DNA from: Lycium barbarum
Lineage: Eukaryota > Streptophyta > Magnoliopsida > Solanales > Solanaceae
Assembly: GCF_019175385.1 (NCBI RefSeq)
Contig: NC_083348.1
Location: 43,192,447 to 43,256,446, forward strand
Length of the DNA stretch: 64,000 nt
Direction of reading: 5' to 3'
Below are positions 11,619 to 22,900 of this stretch, in pieces. The translations under genes and the position numbers were made by a program. The notes beneath the pieces are model-generated. The model ran no database searches. It had not been told where the DNA came from and was given only the letters and a program-made list of their open reading frames with translations. Positions within the stretch are counted from its first letter, which is position 1. Every line of letters starts with the position of its first letter.

Positions 11619-14343
11619 TTAGCAATAATATTTCTTCAAGTGTGCCACGATCCAGTTGTTGTGCAGCTGTTGGCCATCTCCAGTCTCTAGTTGATACGGC
11701 CTTTTGCCGGTTATCCCGGTTATCTTATACGGTCCTTCCCAGTTCGGGCCCAGTTTTCCATCATCGGGATTCTTAGCGTGCAGGGTAATTTTTCGAAGCA
11801 TTAAGTCCCTAACTTGAAATGCCAAAGGTTCGTTCTGCGATTGTAATGTCTCCCCATTCGTTGTTTTTGAGCTTCTAAATGGACCAGCGCATTCTTGTGG
11901 AGTTCGTCCGCTAAGTCAAGCTTCACGACTATAGCCTCTTCATTTGACTCGTTCGTCGCATACCGGACCCTTAGGCTAGGTTCTCCGACTTCTACAGGAA
12001 TTAAAGCCTCAGCACCATAAACTAGAGAAAATGGTGTTTCTCTAGTACTTGACTTCGATGTCGTCCTGTAGGCCCATAGTACCTCCGGCAAAACTTCCTT
12101 CCACTTGTGCTTTGACGACTCTAGTCTCTTTCTTAGATTTTGAATTATGGTCTTATTCTTCGACTTCGCCTGTCCGTTTGCACTCGGGTGATACGAATTT
12201 GACAAAATCTTCTTGATCTTCAATCCATCGAGAAAGTCATTCACCTTATTACCTATGAACTGTCGACCGTTGTCACAAGGAATCTCGGCAAGAATGCCAA
12301 ACCGACAAATGATATGGTCCTAAATGAAGTTAATGACCTCCTTCTCTCTGACTTTCTCGAAGGCTTGCGCTTCGACCCATTTGGAAAAATAATCAGTCAT
12401 AAACAGAATGAACCGAGCCTTACCTGGAGGCCATGGCAAAGGACCGACAACGTCCATTCCCCATTTCATGAATGGCCAAGGGGATAACACCGGATGCAGC
12501 AAATCCCCCAGTTGGTGCATTATCGGTGCGTGCTTTTGGTATCCATCGCATTTCCAGACAAATATTTTAGCGTCTTCCTCCATCCGGTTCCAGTAATACC
12601 CTACTCTGATTATCTTTGGACCAAGGCTTTGGCTCCCGAATGATTACCACAGGTCCCTTCGTGGACTTGCCGCATCACATAATCTGTTTCTCTGAGCCCC
12701 AAGAATTTAGCCAAAGGTCCGTAGAAAGATCGATAATACAACTAGTCATCGACCAAGTAGAGTCTCGCAGCTTTGGTTTGAAGGGACCTCGATTCCTTAG
12801 GGTCTGTTGGAGCTTCCCCTCTCGTAAGTAATCTATGTATTTATTGCGCCAATCCCATGTTAGGCTCATTGTATTTATGTCGGCATGACCTTTTTCCACT
12901 GCTGAATTCATCAACTAAATAACCGTACCAGAATTGAATTCCTTCGCTCCGACCGACGAACCTAAGTTGGCCAGTGCATCTGCTTCATTGTTCTGTTCCC
13001 TTGGTACATGCTTCATAGTCTATTCTTTGAACCGGTGTAAGATTACTAGAATTTTTTCCAAGTATTTCTGCATTCGCTCGTCTCTGACCTCGAAGCACCA
13101 TTGACTTTAATTCACGACCAGAAGGGAGTCGTACTTTGCTTCGATAACTTCAGCTCCTAAGCTTCGAGCCAATTCCAAACTTTCAATCATAGCCTCATAC
13201 TCAGCTTCATTGTTAGTCGAATAATATCTCCTGCGGGGACCTTAAGAACAATTCTCAATCCGAACCGTTTCACATCCGATGCTCTGTCTGTGTACAGGGT
13301 CCAGATCCCTGCGATTTTCCCCGAGGTTAGCAAAAGCTCTTTTTCTACCTCGGGAACCATTGCAGGTGTAAAGTCCGCCATAAAGTCGACCAAAATTTGG
13401 GATTTTATAGCCGTTCTAGGTTTATACTCGATGTCATAACCGCTTATTTCTACGGCCCACTTCGTCAACCTACCCGACAGCTCCGGTTTATGCATGATAT
13501 TTTTTAATGGGTAAGTGGTTACTACACATATGGGGTGGCATTGGAAATAAGGTTTCAGTTTCCTAGAAGCACTTATCAAGGCTAATGCTAATTTTTCGAG
13601 GTGAGGATAACAAGTCTCTGCATCCCCTAATGTTCTACTTGCATAATAGATAAGGAATTGCGTACCTTCTTCTTCTAGGACCAAAACGCCACTTACCACA
13701 ACCTCGGATACTGCCAGATATAAGAACAGTTGTTCATCTGCCTTCGGTGTGTGCAGCAAAGATGGACTCGACAGGCACCGTTTCAATTCTTCCAAAGCTC
13801 TTTGACATTTTGGTATCCACACGAAGGCATTCTTCTTTTAGAAATGAAAAAACACGATGACTTTTTTCCGAAGACCTTCAAATGAATCGGCTCAGAGCCA
13901 CTATTCTTCCGGTTAACCTTTGCACTGCCTTCACGTTATTAATCACTTTGACGTCTTCAATGGCCTTAATTTTGTCCGCATTGATTTCAATCCCTCGGTT
14001 CGACACCATGAAGCCCAAGAACTTACCCGATCTAACTCCAAAGGCACATTTCTCCGGGTTCAGCTTCATATTGTATTTGCGAAGTATGTCGAAGGTTTCC
14101 TGCAAATGCTTTAAATGGTCCTCTGTTTCCAGGGACTTCACTAGCATGTCATCAATATAAACCTCCATTGTTTTACCTATCTGTCCTTCGAACATTCGGT
14201 TAACTAGGTGTTGGTAAGTTGCACCGGCGTTTTTTAATCCGAATGGATTACATTATAGCAATAAGTCCCTTATTGGGTTATAAAATAAGTTTCTCCTGAT
14301 CCTCTGGATCTATCCGAATCTGGTTGTACCCAGAGTAGGCATC
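11619..14343 (-). pseudogene. Element F pol, 3' half: RT (C-terminal part), RNase H, integrase
   Basis: On the minus strand from 14343 the RT resumes with DAYSGYNQIRI. The catalytic YIDDMLVKS follows near 14160 and the thumb region at about 13880..14100. RNase H occupies about 13187..13822 (YASRTLGDAETCY; later WTLYTDRASD). Integrase is spread over several pieces: the zinc-binding/core start at 12320..12583 (GMDVVGPLP), then SYHPSANGQAKSKNK with AYRTTSKSSTRETPFSLVYG at 11801..12244. The C-terminal domain is at 11619..11825 (GKLGPNWEGPYKI). Several frameshifts and stops separate these pieces, so it is dead. Motif order and the AYRTT/SLVYG integrase signature fit the Tat lineage. Confidence 0.88.
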
Positions 14344-14348
14344 GAGAA
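14344..14348. repeat. Target-site duplication GAGAA flanking element B (left copy; right copy 27422..27426)
   Basis: GAGAA directly precedes the 5' LTR TGTTACACC and recurs directly after the last base of the 3' LTR. A 5-bp duplication is standard for Ty3/gypsy integration and proves that B inserted as a unit into element F. Confidence 0.93.
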
Positions 14349-16070
14349 TGTTACACCTCAAAAAATTCCATGTCTTTGCATAGTAAATAGACCAACATAG
14401 TGCGAGAATTATAAGATGTTCCTATAAGTAACAAAGGTTATTTAACGATCTAAGTAAGATTCCAAAGACGTTGGAAGTAAGAGGAGAAAGTTCCTTAAGA
14501 AAGGCAAAGCATATGTTGTGTTTTGGAAAAGTTTCGTAAAGTACCGAGCTAATGTTGACTTAATGATGTCTTAAGGAAGAGTTATAACGATCCTTAGATT
14601 GGTAATGAAGTGTTAAACAAGTGTTAAAAAGGTTCCATAAGAATTGGAGATCAAACGAACGACAGAAATCATTTCAGGAAAATGGAGTTGTACGACCACT
14701 TATACGGTCCGTATAACACCCAACAGAAATGTTGCTTCTCTGATGGTGAAGTATGGTCACTTATACGGACCGCATAAGTGCCCGTGGAAGTCCCTACGGG
14801 CTGAATAAGTTGCAAGTATATAATGATGTTCCCACTTCATTATTTTCATTTCCCATTCTTCTCCACTTCTCTCCAAGGTTCTAGAACATTCCACACCTTT
14901 CATATATAAGAATTCAAGGGAAATCAAAGATCAATATCATAAAACCAATCAAGTGCAAGAAACTCACTAGGGTTCATCCAAGACAAGAAATCTCATTGGA
15001 AGTAGAACTAGGGTTTCCACTCAAAGCTCATTCTCACACTATCAAAGGTAAGTTTAATTACCAATCCAAGTTGTTTAAAGTATTGAGAGGTTGAAAGACT
15101 TGGTTTATGGAAGAAGATAGAGAATGGGTTACAAACATGAGAATAGTGACATTATTGAGTAGTAGCTTAACATGAATCATGATTCTTGATATGTTGCAGT
15201 TATAATTATGTTATAAATGATGTTAAGAACATGGGAGAAACATTATATGAAGATGAATACAATGTTGTATTATGGCCATGGTTATGGATGCCTTTGGAAT
15301 GGAATTGGGAGATTTGAATAACGTATGGTTGATAAATATTGTTGGATATGATATTAGGGATGTTATTATTGATGATTGGGAGTTGTTATATGATATGGAG
15401 AAAGTAGTAGAAACAAAGGAGATGCTGCCCAATTTTCTCTAGCTTTAGTCAAGTATGCTTAAGCTATCGATTATCTAATGTTAGTACAAAAACTCTATTG
15501 AAGGTAAAAACGTGAACATTGGACGAGAACGTTCAAGCGATAGAATAGCTAAACGAAAAGGTATGTAAGGCTAGTCCTTTCCTTCTGAGGCATGATTCTT
15601 ATGATATGACCATCCTTATCCTCCATGACTTTCTTACGCTCCATGAACTACAAGTCAATGTTGACAGAGAGCTTTTTATGATATAAAGATGAGAAATACG
15701 TCGTGAATATGATAATGATGATGATGAGTTTAAAGCCAAGAGGTTCTAAAGCTTATGATACGATACTCTAACGAAGCTAATGATACTTATACTATTCTTT
15801 AATGTTATTCATTTATTGCTAGACCCACCTTATGATGCTAGTTCTTTCAAGGTGAGGCATGATGATTATGATTTTCCCATAATGGAATCAGGGGTTCTCG
15901 ACCTTACGTCACCCCGACATAGTTATATATTATCCTTAAGTTCTAATGCATGTGTTATGACGAATGTATGATGATGACAAGTTATGATGAGCATATGATT
16001 ACACCGAGCCTATAGGGCCGGGTATGACACCCCTAAGGCGGGTTGCATATGATTACACCGAGCCTATAAG

Positions 16071-16075
16071 GCCGG
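16071..16075. repeat. Target-site duplication GCCGG flanking element G (left copy; right copy 19050..19054)
   Basis: GCCGG abuts both ends of element G. The intact B 3' LTR has a single copy at the matching place (TATCAGGCCGGGCATGACAC near 26736). This confirms both the element boundaries and its insertion into the LTR. Confidence 0.92.
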
Positions 16076-16897
16076 TGATGAAAGATCAAGAAATCCAAGA
16101 AAATCAAGAAACACAAGACTGAAATTCAAGAAAAAGAAAAGTCCAAGAAGCTCAAATTTGAAGATCATTTCCCATTCTTGTTTCATAAATCCTTTTCTAA
16201 ATAGGTTTCTTGTTTCTTGATTTATATTATAGTAGGATTTAATTTCCTATCATTAGTAGGATCTTTATTCTAGTTCTAGTAGGATTCTTGTTTTCTTTAT
16301 TCTTTTCCTTATAGAATAGGGATTTTACTTTCCTTGTTTTTAGCTATTTCCTTTCTAGAGTAGAATAGGGATTTGTAGTCATAAAAGAAGAGACCCTAGG
16401 CCTATATAAAGGGTTCTCATTACTTGTAAATATACTATTCACGTTTTGAGCAGAAACCTAAATTTTGCAATAGAGTTATTTTCTCTATTTGGTGTTCTTT
16501 ATCCTTGTTTTTGGTTCCAAGCAAGGTGGTGATAGTATTTATCTTGTTTTCAATAGCGTGTGGTGTTTCTTTATCACGTTAATTGATTTCAAGTGGTGAC
16601 TTAGGAACTTTATTTGTTTTGATCATTCAAGAACGCGGTTCTTGATTAAAATTCGTTCTAGTTCATACCCAAAACCTTAATTTTCTTTCCATCGTGCCGG
16701 CCTCAATACTTACTTGATTTAAACGATTCAATAGTTATTTTTATAGTTCAGATTGTCATCTTTCACATAGCTTTTGAATCACTTTAATCCAACGCTTATA
16801 ACTTGAGGTACGCCCGTTTCTTGAATCTGCCCATCAAATCGCTTCAAGAACAAGATCCTGGTCGATTGGTTCTTTGTTAACTCGAAGAATCACATCA
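16076..16897 (+). repeat. Element G 5' LTR
   Basis: 822 bp with TG..CA ends. A TATA box CCTATATAAAGGG lies at 16401..16413, giving a probable transcription start near 16440. The flanks are GCCGG on the left and the PBS on the right. Confidence 0.92.
16401..16413 (+). promoter_or_regulatory. TATA box of element G LTR
   Basis: CCTATATAAAGGG is a near-ideal plant TATA box; an identical copy sits in the 3' LTR near 18552. Only the sequence itself supports promoter activity. Confidence 0.65.
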
Positions 16898-16928
16898 ATT
16901 TGGTATCAGAGCACAGTTGAGTGATTTC

Positions 16929-18158
16929 ATGGATTATATGCAAGAAAGAAGAGGACGTTTGGTTCAAGAAGATGAAAAGAAAAAGGAATCTCTTTTCCGC
17001 ACTAGATGTACCTCACATGGTAAGGTATGTTCGGTGATCATTGATAATGAGAGTCATATTAATGTTGTTTCTGAATAGATGGTTTCTAAACTTGGCTTGT
17101 CAACCAAGCATCATCCATATCCTTACAGCATCGAATTTGAGAATGGTGATGGTTTAGAGGTAACTCATCAATGCCTAGTTTCTTTTTCTATTGGCAAAAT
17201 ATATAATGATCTTGTTTGGTGTGATGTAACAAAGATGGATGCTTGCCACTTATTACTTGGAAGACCATGGGTGTATGAAAGGTGTGCTAACTATGATGAA
17301 TATCGTAATACCTATTCTTTTACAAAGGATGGACGGAAAATTAAGTTGGTTCCCTTGACTCCAGAAGATGTTGCTAAAAACTCCAAGTATGTTGATGATT
17401 CTTTTGTGACCAAATTACAAATCATTGGTCCCATAAATATGGAACAGAAAACGGAGGAGAAGAATGAATTGGATCCACAAGTTGAGGATTTACCTCCAAA
17501 GTTTGATGAGGATCCATTGGAGCATCCAGCTATTTGTGAGATTGAGTTTCCACAAAGGGATTTCAAAAAGAATACAGATTTTGTTTCTTACTCCACACCA
17601 ACCAAAGTAACGGATTGCATAGGACCAATAGTCTATGAAGATTTGGAAGAGAAAGAGAATAAGTTGCTGAAAAAGGAGTTTATGAATGAGAGTTTAATTT
17701 ATTATCTAATTCGAGCAAGATTTATTCCTCAAAGGGTTGAATCTTTGCAAGAAAGTGTAGATTTAATATCTCTCAATTTCATTGAGGTTAATGGCTATAA
17801 TCATGTCAAATATGAGAGCATCAAAATCATCAAGGAGCTCATAAGAAGACATGATTTATTCTCTAACCCTGATCCAAAGGTACATGAATTTGATTTATTT
17901 AAACGTTTTTGTGGCACTAACTCAGATTTTGCATACAAGTATCGCATCGACACGGGAGTATTCAAGATTCATGAAGATCGGTTTAAGATGATAGGTTTGA
18001 GAAATTATGGAAAAAAGTTAATACTAAGAAAGTGGGATTTAGTTCGGCCATATGTAAAGCTTTCTTTCAACATGATGAAGCTCTATGACAAGCTAGAAAA
18101 ATGCAACTTAGAGCCTGGTGAGTACGGGTTGTACCCAATTTTTTTTTGTTGTTGCTAA
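16929..18158 (+). pseudogene. Element G ORF: retropepsin-like domain plus unrecognised C-terminal region, one in-frame TAG
   Basis: One reading frame runs from ATG 16929 to the stop at 18156, interrupted only by TAG at 17076. The downstream part alone, from ATG 17079, encodes 359 residues. Codons 37 to about 140 resemble the Ty3/gypsy aspartic protease: VCSVIIDNESHINVVSE, then LGLSTKHHPYPY, HLLLGRPWVYER and GRKIKLVPL. The active-site D-[ST]-G is replaced by D-N-E-S, so proteolysis is unlikely. The remaining roughly 250 residues (for example YNHVKYESIKIIKELIRRHD) match no domain I recognise. There is no gag zinc knuckle. It could be a shortened protease-RT linker relic or a retained accessory protein. 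Typed as a pseudogene because of the TAG and the lost active site. Confidence 0.6.
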
Positions 18159-18182
18159 TCTTTCATCGTTTATGGAGCCTTT

Positions 18183-18218
18183 AGACTCGAGGACGAGTCT
18201 TTCTCAACAAGGGGAGAA
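18183..18218 (+). promoter_or_regulatory. Element G pre-PPT hairpin and polypurine tract
   Basis: AGACTCG (18183..18189) and CGAGTCT (18194..18200) form a perfect 7-bp stem around AGGA. Eight bases later the purine-rich AAGGGGAGAA abuts the 3' LTR. The geometry is that of the Tekay elements here, with a different stem sequence. Confidence 0.7.
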
Positions 18219-19049
18219 TGATGAAAGATCAAGAAGATCAAGAAATCCAAGAAAATCAAGAAACACAAGACTGAAATTCAAGAAAAAGAAAAGTCCAAGA
18301 AGCTCAAATTTGAAGATCATTTCCCATTCTTGTTTCATAAATCCTTTTCTAAATAGGTTTCTTGTTTCTTGATTTATATTATAGTAGGATTTAATTTCCT
18401 ATCATTAGTAGGATCTTTATTCTAGTTCTAGTAGGATTCTTGTTTTCTTTATTCTTTTCCTTATAGAATAGGGATTTTACTTTCCTTGTTTTTAGCTATT
18501 TCCTTTCTAGAGTAGAATAGGGATTTGTAGTCATAAAAGAAGAGACCCTAGGCCTATATAAAGGGTTCTCATTACTTGTAAATATACTATTCACGTTTTG
18601 AGCAGAAACCTAAATTTTGCAATAGAGTTATTTTCTCTATTTGGTGTTCTTTATCCTTGTTTTTGGTTCCAAGCAAGGTGGTGATAGTCTTTATCTTGTT
18701 TTCAATAGCGTGTGGTGTTTCTTTATCACGTTAATTGATTTCAAGTGGTGACTTAGGAACTTTATTTGTTTTGATCATTCAAGAACGCGGTTCTTGATTA
18801 AAATTCGTTCTAGTTCATACCCAAAACCTTAATTTTCTTTCCATCGTGCCGGCCTCAATACTTACTTGATTTAAACGATTCAATAGTTATTTTTATAGTT
18901 CAGATTGTCATCTTTCACATAGCTTTTGAATCACTTTAATCCAACGCCTATAACTTGAGGTACGCCCGTTTCTTGAATCTGCCCATCAAATCGCTTCAAG
19001 AACAAGATCCTGATCGATTGGTTCTTTGTTAACTCGAAGAATCACATCA
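18219..19049 (+). repeat. Element G 3' LTR
   Basis: 831 bp, nearly identical to the 5' LTR apart from an extra AAGATCAAG unit near its start. It is followed directly by the GCCGG duplication. Confidence 0.92.
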
Positions 19050-19732
19050 GCCGGGCATGACACTGCTAGGCGGGATGCTTATAGTTACACCGAGCCTAGA
19101 GGGCCGAGCATGACACCACTAGTGGGCGGCGTATGATGGTTACCCGGACGCGGGTTAACGATGATGATATATGTGATATGTATAAAATGCATTTACTCTT
19201 AAAGGCTAAGCAGATTATATCTCCACCTTATGTTCAAGATTTCTTTATTATGCCAGTTTCTTTTCATGCCTTACATACTCAGTACAATGTTCGTACTGAC
19301 GTCCCTTTTCTTTGGACGTTGTGTTTATACCCACAGGTAGACAGGGAGGTGATCCAGGTTCATAGGAGCTGACCAGCAGATTTACGAGAGCACCCCATTA
19401 TTCCGGAGGTGCTATTTGATTCATTATTTGGTGTACATATTTGGGCCCGGCGGGGTCCTGTCCCGTCCTTATGTCTAGTACTCTAGTAGAGGCTCGTAGA
19501 TACGTATGTGGGTAGTATGGTCTCATGATCGCCTCATTGTATATATGTGTATGTATTATTTTGATAGCCGAATGGCTTATGTATATTAATGTGGTTATGT
19601 CTAAAAATAAAAATAGTTTCCGTATGATTAGAAGGATGAGAGTAATAAATGAATGCGGATAAGTAGAATGAGTGGTGCTCGGTAGTTAGCTCCGGGTACC
19701 CATCATAGCCCGTAGTCGGGTCGTGACAAAAG

Positions 19733-19744
19733 TGGTATCAGAGC
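19733..19744 (+). promoter_or_regulatory. Element B primer-binding site (initiator Met-tRNA type)
   Basis: TGGTATCAGAGC, four bases after the LTR end, is complementary to the 3' end of plant initiator Met-tRNA and primes minus-strand synthesis. Confidence 0.9.
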
Positions 19745-19934
19745 AGTTCAGTCCTAGGAAGTGTCTACGAGCCGTGTCTAGTAGGGTCTTGTTTATGGTG
19801 TGTCGCGCGCCACACTTACAAACAGGAGGCTACAGGCATTTAGGAAAAATGACCATTCTTCTTCTTATGAGATCGTGCGATAGAGTTGTGTTATAAGATT
19901 TTCTCCTCCCTAATTGTGCATTGTGATTTCACAG

Positions 19935-22900
19935 ATGCCGTCAAAGAGAAAAGCTACAGCTGCCCAGAAGGGCAAGACTACGATAGAAGGACGGGTAGGA
20001 AGGGAGCCGCCAACTAATGTAGAAGAGGGTGAATCACATAATGAGGCTCCATCTAATACCTCTCATACTCCGCCTATTGTTGAAGAACAAGAGGGGGCTT
20101 CAGTCCCAGCTCCTATGCCTCCAGTTCCTCCACCGACTACTTCGGGTCAACAAACGACTGAGGCTATTCATCTATTGACACAGTTAGTTGCCGCTCAGGC
20201 ACATCGGCAGAGTACCGATTCAGGTGACAGGGCGACTAGTACTCTAGCCCGGGATTTTATGAGTTTAAACTCTCTAGAGTTTTTCGGGTCAAAGCCGAAT
20301 TAACACCCGCAAGGTTTTATTGATGAAATGTTGAGAACATTAAAAATTATTCATGCCTCCGATACGGAATCCGTGGAGTTGGCATCTTATAGACTCCGGG
20401 ATGTAGTAGTCCTTTGGTATAATAATTGGATATCTTCAAGAAAAGAGGATGCACCTCCTCCAGTTTGGCAAGAGTTTGTAGATGCCTTCATCCGCCACTA
20501 TTTGCCACCCGAGGTTCGTCGGGCCATAGCGAATAAATTTTTAAATTTGAATCAAGAAAACATGAGTGCTCGGGAGTATAGCCTTCACTTTAATTCATTG
20601 GCTAGATATGCTCCGACCATGGTGGCCGATATGGGAGATAGAGTGCATAGGTTTGTGAGAGGCCTAGGGTCGCATTTGTTTAAATATTGCTTGACAGCTT
20701 CATTACAAGAGGGGATGGATATTTCCCGTATTCAGGCCCACACCCAGAATTTGGAAGAGCAGCAACATCCGCAAAGGGGTGGGCGCGATATTGATAGAGG
20801 GCAGAGTAAGAGGGCCAGATCTATGGATGCCGGTAGAGACTATATAGGGGGATTGAGGCAGTCATATTCCAGATATTCGGGCCAATCAGCGACTAGTGCA
20901 CCTCCTTGGTTTGCAGGCAGGAGATTTGATCGCTCCATTCATTCAGGACAAAGTCAGAGTTCAAGAGCCTCAGGTTCTCAGTTTGGGGGTGATTATTGCC
21001 AGAGGAGACCACCAGCCCTACGATGCAGTCATTACGGGAAGTTACATTCGGGGCCATGTCGTCAGGGTACAGATGCTTGTTATGTTTGTGGACAGACTGG
21101 GTACGTGATGCGTGACTATCCCTCGAGGTACGGTAGAGGTGGGGCTCAGCCCACAGGATCAGCAGCTGGTTCTTCTTCTGTGCGCCCGGTAGGGAAGACT
21201 CCCCCGATTCTAGTAGGTCGAGGTAGAGGCAGAGGCAGAGGGGGAGCGTCCAGTTCAGGTGGTATCCAGCCCCGTATCTATGCTCTAGCCGAACGGCAAG
21301 ATCTTGAGTCCTCCCCGGATGTGGTTATAAGTATATTATCTATATTTTCTCATGACATTTATGCATTGATTGATCCGGGTTCTACGTTATCTTATATTAC
21401 TCCCTATATTGCTGGTCGTATTAGGGTGAAACCTGAGATAATTAAACTTTTTGAGGTATCTACTCCGGTTGGTAAATCCTGTGATAGCTAGACAAGTATA
21501 CAAGAACTGTGTAATTGTGGTATGTGAACGCCAGACTAAAGTTGATATGGAAATGCTAGATTTTGATGTGATTATGGGTATGGATTGGTTGGCCTCATGT
21601 TATGCCAATGTTGATTGCCGAATGAAAGCAGTTCGATTCCAATTTCCAGGAGAACCCGTGCTTGAATGGAAAGGTAATACAGTGTCTCCTAGAGGTAGGT
21701 TTATTTCCTACCTCAAGGCAAAGAAGATGATAGCTAAAGGTTACATTTATCACCTAGTTCGAGTTCCTGATACCGAAGAAAAGCCATCGACTTTTCAATC
21801 CGTTTCGGTAGTGAATGAATTTCCGGACGTATTTCCAGATGAACTTCCAGGCCTTCCTCCGGAAAGAGAGATTGACTTTGCTATTGATGTATTGCCAGAC
21901 ACCAAGCCTATCTCTATTCCTCCTTAGCGAATGGCTCCCGCCGAGTTAAAAGAGCTAAAGGCACAATTGAAATATTTACTTGAGAAGGGGTTTATAAGGC
22001 CCAGTTCATCACTGTGGGGAGCACCTGTCCTATTTGTAAGAAAGAAAGATGGTTCCCTACGGATGTGTATTGACTATACGCAGTTGAACAAGGTGACAAT
22101 TAAGAACAAATATCCTCTCCCGACAATCGAAGATTTGTTTGACCAATTACAGGGTGCCAAGTGGTTTTCCAAAATAGATCTGAGGTCAGGTTATTATCAA
22201 GTGAGAGTTAGAAAAGAAGATATTCCTAAAACAGCTTTCAGAACAAGATATGGCCATTATGAATTTCGGGTAATGTCATTTGGGTTGACAAATACTCCGG
22301 CAGTGTTTATGAACTTGATGAATAATGTGTTCAGGCCACTCTTAGATCTGTTCGTGATTGTGTTCATTGATGATATTCTTGTATATTCTCGGACAGAATC
22401 CGAACATGCAGACCATTTACGTATTGCCCTTGGAATTATTCGGAGTCGAGAATTATATGCTAAGTTTTCGAAATGCAAGTTTTGGTTGAATTCTGTGACT
22501 TTTCTGGGCCATGTTATTTCAGCTGATGGCATACGAGTTGATACTCAGAAAATGGAGGCTGTGAAGACTTGGCCAAGGCCTACAACCCCTACCGAAGTCT
22601 GTAGTTTTCTGGGATTGGCAGGTTATTATAGGAGATTTGTGAAAGGGTTTTCCTCTATTTCAGCACCATTGACGAAGCTAACTCAGAAACTAGTGAAATT
22701 TCAATGGACTGACGCTTGTGAAAGCAGTTTCCAAGAATTGAAGGACATTAACTTCAGCCCCAGTCTTGACACTTCCAGAAGGGCCAGATGGTTATGTTGT
22801 ATATTGTGATGCCTCTGGTGTTGGGTTAGGATGTGTATTGATGCAGCATGGTAAAGTCATTGCCTACGCTTCAAGACAGTTACGGAAACATGAGAAGAAT

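Larger units (their letters stand above)
16076..19049 (+). mobile_element. Element G: non-autonomous LTR retrotransposon with a single protease-like ORF
   Basis: G has LTRs of 822 bp (16076..16897) and 831 bp (18219..19049), each starting TGATGAAAGATC and ending CACATCA, and an internal region of only 1321 bp. A PBS (TGGTATCAGAGC, 16901..16912) follows the 5' LTR. A hairpin and polypurine tract (18183..18218) precede the 3' LTR. By eye the LTRs differ by one 9-bp AAGATCAAG copy-number change and about three substitutions, so insertion is recent. There is no RT, RNase H or integrase, so it depends on another element for mobility. Confidence 0.92.
14349..19728 (+). repeat. Element B 5' LTR, interrupted by element G
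   Basis: It starts TGTTACACCTC and ends TCGTGACA just before the PBS. LTR sequence proper is 14349..16075 and 19055..19728, about 2.4 kb after removing G and one GCCGG copy. Visible parts are palindromes at 14695..14785, TATA-like GTATATAATG near 14816, a heat-shock-element-like TTCTAGAACATTC at 14879, the splice-donor consensus AAAG/GTAAGT at 15047, the hairpin tandem array where G inserted, and the 7-bp stem-loop at 19279..19299. Confidence 0.9.

Noticed and set aside
15223..15432. A 69-codon ORF identical at 25893..26102, looking like a conserved small protein
   Set aside because: The identity simply reflects the two LTRs of element B; it is antisense, low-complexity, and lacks conservation in the LTRs of C or E.
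16901..16912. TGGTATCAGAGC and similar at 19733 and 45173 as possible tRNA gene ends
   Set aside because: They lie directly after LTR ends and are primer-binding sites; no tRNA cloverleaf is present.
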